Shown here one piece after another: positions 61,663 to 64,000 of a stretch of 64,000 bases of DNA (position 1 is its first letter; every line of letters starts with the position of its first letter). The notes beneath the pieces are model-generated. The model had not been told where the DNA came from and did not search any database. It worked only from the letters and a program-made list of their open reading frames with translations. The DNA comes from Anas platyrhynchos. Taxonomy: Eukaryota > Chordata > Aves > Anseriformes > Anatidae. Made by a program: the position numbers and the translations under genes. The DNA is taken from contig NC_092587.1 of the NCBI RefSeq assembly GCF_047663525.1, positions 204,628,001-204,692,000 of the forward strand. Reading direction: 5' to 3'.

Positions 61663-64000
61663 TTCTGAGTGTTACTGCGTCAGGGTGCGGAGAAGACCAT
61701 TTGTTGGTACTTGGACAACTTGGCCTTCCTTTTCCACGTGGAATAAAAGCACGTGTTTTATTACAGAGCAGTCACCTTAGACCTGACATTCTTAGGTTTC
61801 GTTCCTATATTAAAAAAGCAAAGAAGGAAAATTGTGCATTAGGAAAATAGATGGCAACAACAATTTCTCAGTAGGAGTGCAATGGGCGAATGAGCTTTGC
61901 TTCCCACGCAGGTGAGGTCCAAGGTAAACACCAAGCGGTTGTGTGTGCAGATTTCCTGGAGTCCTTGAAACGAACGTGTTTCTGCACAGACTTTCCAGAT
62001 GCTGCAATTAAACCCTGAAAGTCTTTCTGTAAAGTTACACCACGTTTCGGGTTCTGTACAAGGGGATGCAAATCAGCAGAGCCGGGTGGGAAACGGCAGC
62101 TTTTTTTCTGTGCTCTCAGCACTTTGCTATGCTCGTGTCTGCTGCATAAAAACGATGTGTGTATCTTCATTGTGTGGTGTTATTTCATTGCCACTTCCTA
62201 ATACATGATTCAGCTCAAAGATTTGGCTGTTCCTGAACATGCAAACTCACGCTGCAGGGTAGGGAATTATTAAAATAAAGCCCTCACTGCTTTACAAAAG
62301 ACGTTTTAGTGATCAAGACCGTTTGCTTCTACAAATGTTTCGAAAGGACACCTATTTTGCAGCAACTTTTAAAGTTTTGCAGTGCTTTAAAGTACTCCGG
62401 GCACTACACAACTGTGGCAATCGAGGGCAAAGCAGGCAGTGCTGTGTTCTGCAGGCTCCTTTCCAGCTCTTTCTTGGATCTGTTTGCTTTTACTTCATGG
62501 AGTAAGTGTGCCCATATCCCCTTGTGGATAAGAATTACTGGTGAGTCCCTTTGTTCTTTGCAAAGTGTCATCACATGGGGTCAGGGGAAGAAATGGGAAG
62601 GGAGATAGGGCTTTAGTTAGTTGGGTAAGGGCAGGATTTTGCTGCAGTAGTGATGGTCACAGGGAACTTCAGCAGAGCCCTTCCCTGTTTTTCTCTTTTT
62701 TTGTTTCCTAAACCTCCAGGATCCCATTTTATGTGTGGCTTTTCCATCAGGCACTCCAACAGAGTCACTTTGATCCTGCCTACTGGGAAGATGACCCACG
62801 GATCTTAAAAGCTGTTTGCTCAGGTGTGTCCCCCCTCCCCCTTTTTTTTTCTCCACAAAACGCTTAATTTCTCAGACTTTTTTTTTTTTTAAGGAGAAAG
62901 ATTCATCAAATGAATTTCCACAGTGGGTTTTATTTGGCTCCAATATTGACTCAATTGTGGTGCTGCTGATGCTTTTTTTCTTTTCCTCCTGCAGGGTAGC
63001 TGTGACAGGTTGGAGCACCTCATTTGTGCAAGCAGGCTGCCCAGAAAACGAGGAAAATGCAGCAGCTGGAGAAAGCCAGCTCCAACAGCTGGAACGGTTT
63101 CCTTCTGCAGATTTCCCCCAAATCGCAGCTAAGAAGGGGCACAGCTCGCGGGGAAAATGTGTGCCCTGTAAAATAAAAGGATTAGGAAACCACTTTATGG
63201 CTTGTGAGATTTATGGATTCGGAACAAATGCCTGTAGCTCGCTTGGCCTGCGGCTCTTGAGGAGGCCAAAACAAACTGCTTTTAATGCTTCGGTTCAAAA
63301 GGAAGGCTCAGATCCCCCCTTAGGTGGGTTTTGTGAACGATGGGAACACTGGAAAGAGCCTCGTGTGTCCTGCAGCACCTCCAAGCCACCCCTTCATGTT
63401 GCCTGAACGCGGCAATATTGAAAAGCAAATTCATTCCCAGTGTCCCAGCACGGTGGAAATGTCAACCTGGGAACCCAGCTCTGTCTTCTCTCATTATAGT
63501 TCTCCGAAAGTAGCCAATATTCGCAATAAGCAGCTCAAATTAAATATATTCTAAAAGATTCAGTCTTCCAACCCAGTTACACGAGGACCCGCTGAGGCAT
63601 GACCAGAGGTACAGGGCTCTTTGTCCCTGCCTTCTTGCTCCATATTCACTCTGGATGCTGGGAGCCCAACAGGACTCCCAGGCTGCTGACAGCGTGTCTC
63701 AAGCCCAGCTGCTGGAAGGATGCTGCTCGTAGGCAGCCCCTAGTGTGTCACAGGGAAAACATTTCCTTCTGCTACGCTTTCCAAGTCACTGAGGGCCTTC
63801 TGTGCAAACAGAGACAACTCCGAATTCCTCCTTGGCAGCCTTCAGCGTGGCTCCGCGGAGCTGTCTGCCTACCACAGAGAGCCACCTGCAGTTACACGCA
63901 TTCACCTTCTTTGCATTAATCGAAATGTGCTCAGCAGCAGCAGGGATGCTCTCGGCAAGCCAGGAAGGACAGCATCTGCCACGGGCAAATGCATCCAGAT
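61663..64000. other. Right end of window, intergenic
   Basis: Sequence of mixed composition with short T tracts near 62840-62893. The 196-codon frame at 62816-63406 begins with low-complexity Phe/Pro-rich residues and resembles no family. No gene was recognised. Confidence 0.7.

Noticed and set aside
62816..63406. 196-codon plus-strand frame with a CAG acceptor-like site inside
   Set aside because: It starts at a non-ATG codon in a Phe/Pro low-complexity run and has no family resemblance; too weak to call.
50300..64000. Possible WNT11 exons expected by synteny downstream of THAP12
   Set aside because: No WNT Cys-rich signature was found in the frames examined. The gene probably lies beyond the right edge.
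1..64000. tRNA, rRNA, CRISPR arrays, bacterial operons, LTR retroviral structures
   Set aside because: No cloverleaf, spaced identical repeats, ribosome-binding operon layout or paired LTRs were noticed on reading. A covariance-model scan was not possible here.

Overview
The window is vertebrate nuclear DNA, almost certainly from a bird. It has long AT-rich introns with GT-AG junctions, two CpG islands and several CR1-type LINE fragments, including a reverse-transcriptase piece. There are no Alu, L1 or B-type elements. Most open frames are chance shadows in introns, CpG islands or repeats. Two protein-coding genes are recognisable. They lie head to head, the same arrangement as in the mammalian 11q13.5-type locus.

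1-25.6 kb: EMSY, the BRCA2-interacting transcriptional repressor, on the minus strand. Ten coding exons can be placed to the base (24525 down to 1981). They encode the first 581 residues: the ENT domain, a basic patch, Ser/Thr-rich stretches and a 24-residue polyglutamine run. The remaining half or more of the protein lies beyond the left edge. No CR1 element was recognised in these introns.

24.9-26.1 kb: the EMSY CpG island. It holds two SBS-type (ZNF143/THAP11) motifs, a YY1-type motif and an NRF1-type palindrome. Three evenly spaced AATAAA hexamers follow on the plus strand.

26.1-36.8 kb: the intergenic interval. It contains a 1.3 kb degenerate CR1 on the minus strand (28.96-30.25 kb) and a short CR1 3' end with an open frame on the plus strand (36.3-36.7 kb), next to the THAP12 island. 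No gene was recognised.

36.85-50.3 kb: THAP12 (PRKRIR), complete, on the plus strand, with five coding exons and 767 codons. It has an N-terminal THAP zinc finger and a C-terminal hAT-transposase-like body in one large exon. Intron 1 begins with about 1.85 kb of extremely G-rich minisatellite (37.67-39.52 kb).

50.3-64 kb: apparently intergenic. It contains three more CR1 fragments and simple repeats. WNT11 would be expected somewhere downstream by synteny, but no WNT exon was recognised.

Both genes encode chromatin or transcription regulators driven by CpG-island promoters about 11-12 kb apart. Nothing indicates a pathogen, CRISPR, operon or novel multi-gene system. The most notable signals are the G-rich minisatellite, the EMSY polyglutamine tract and the regulatory motif cluster at the EMSY promoter.
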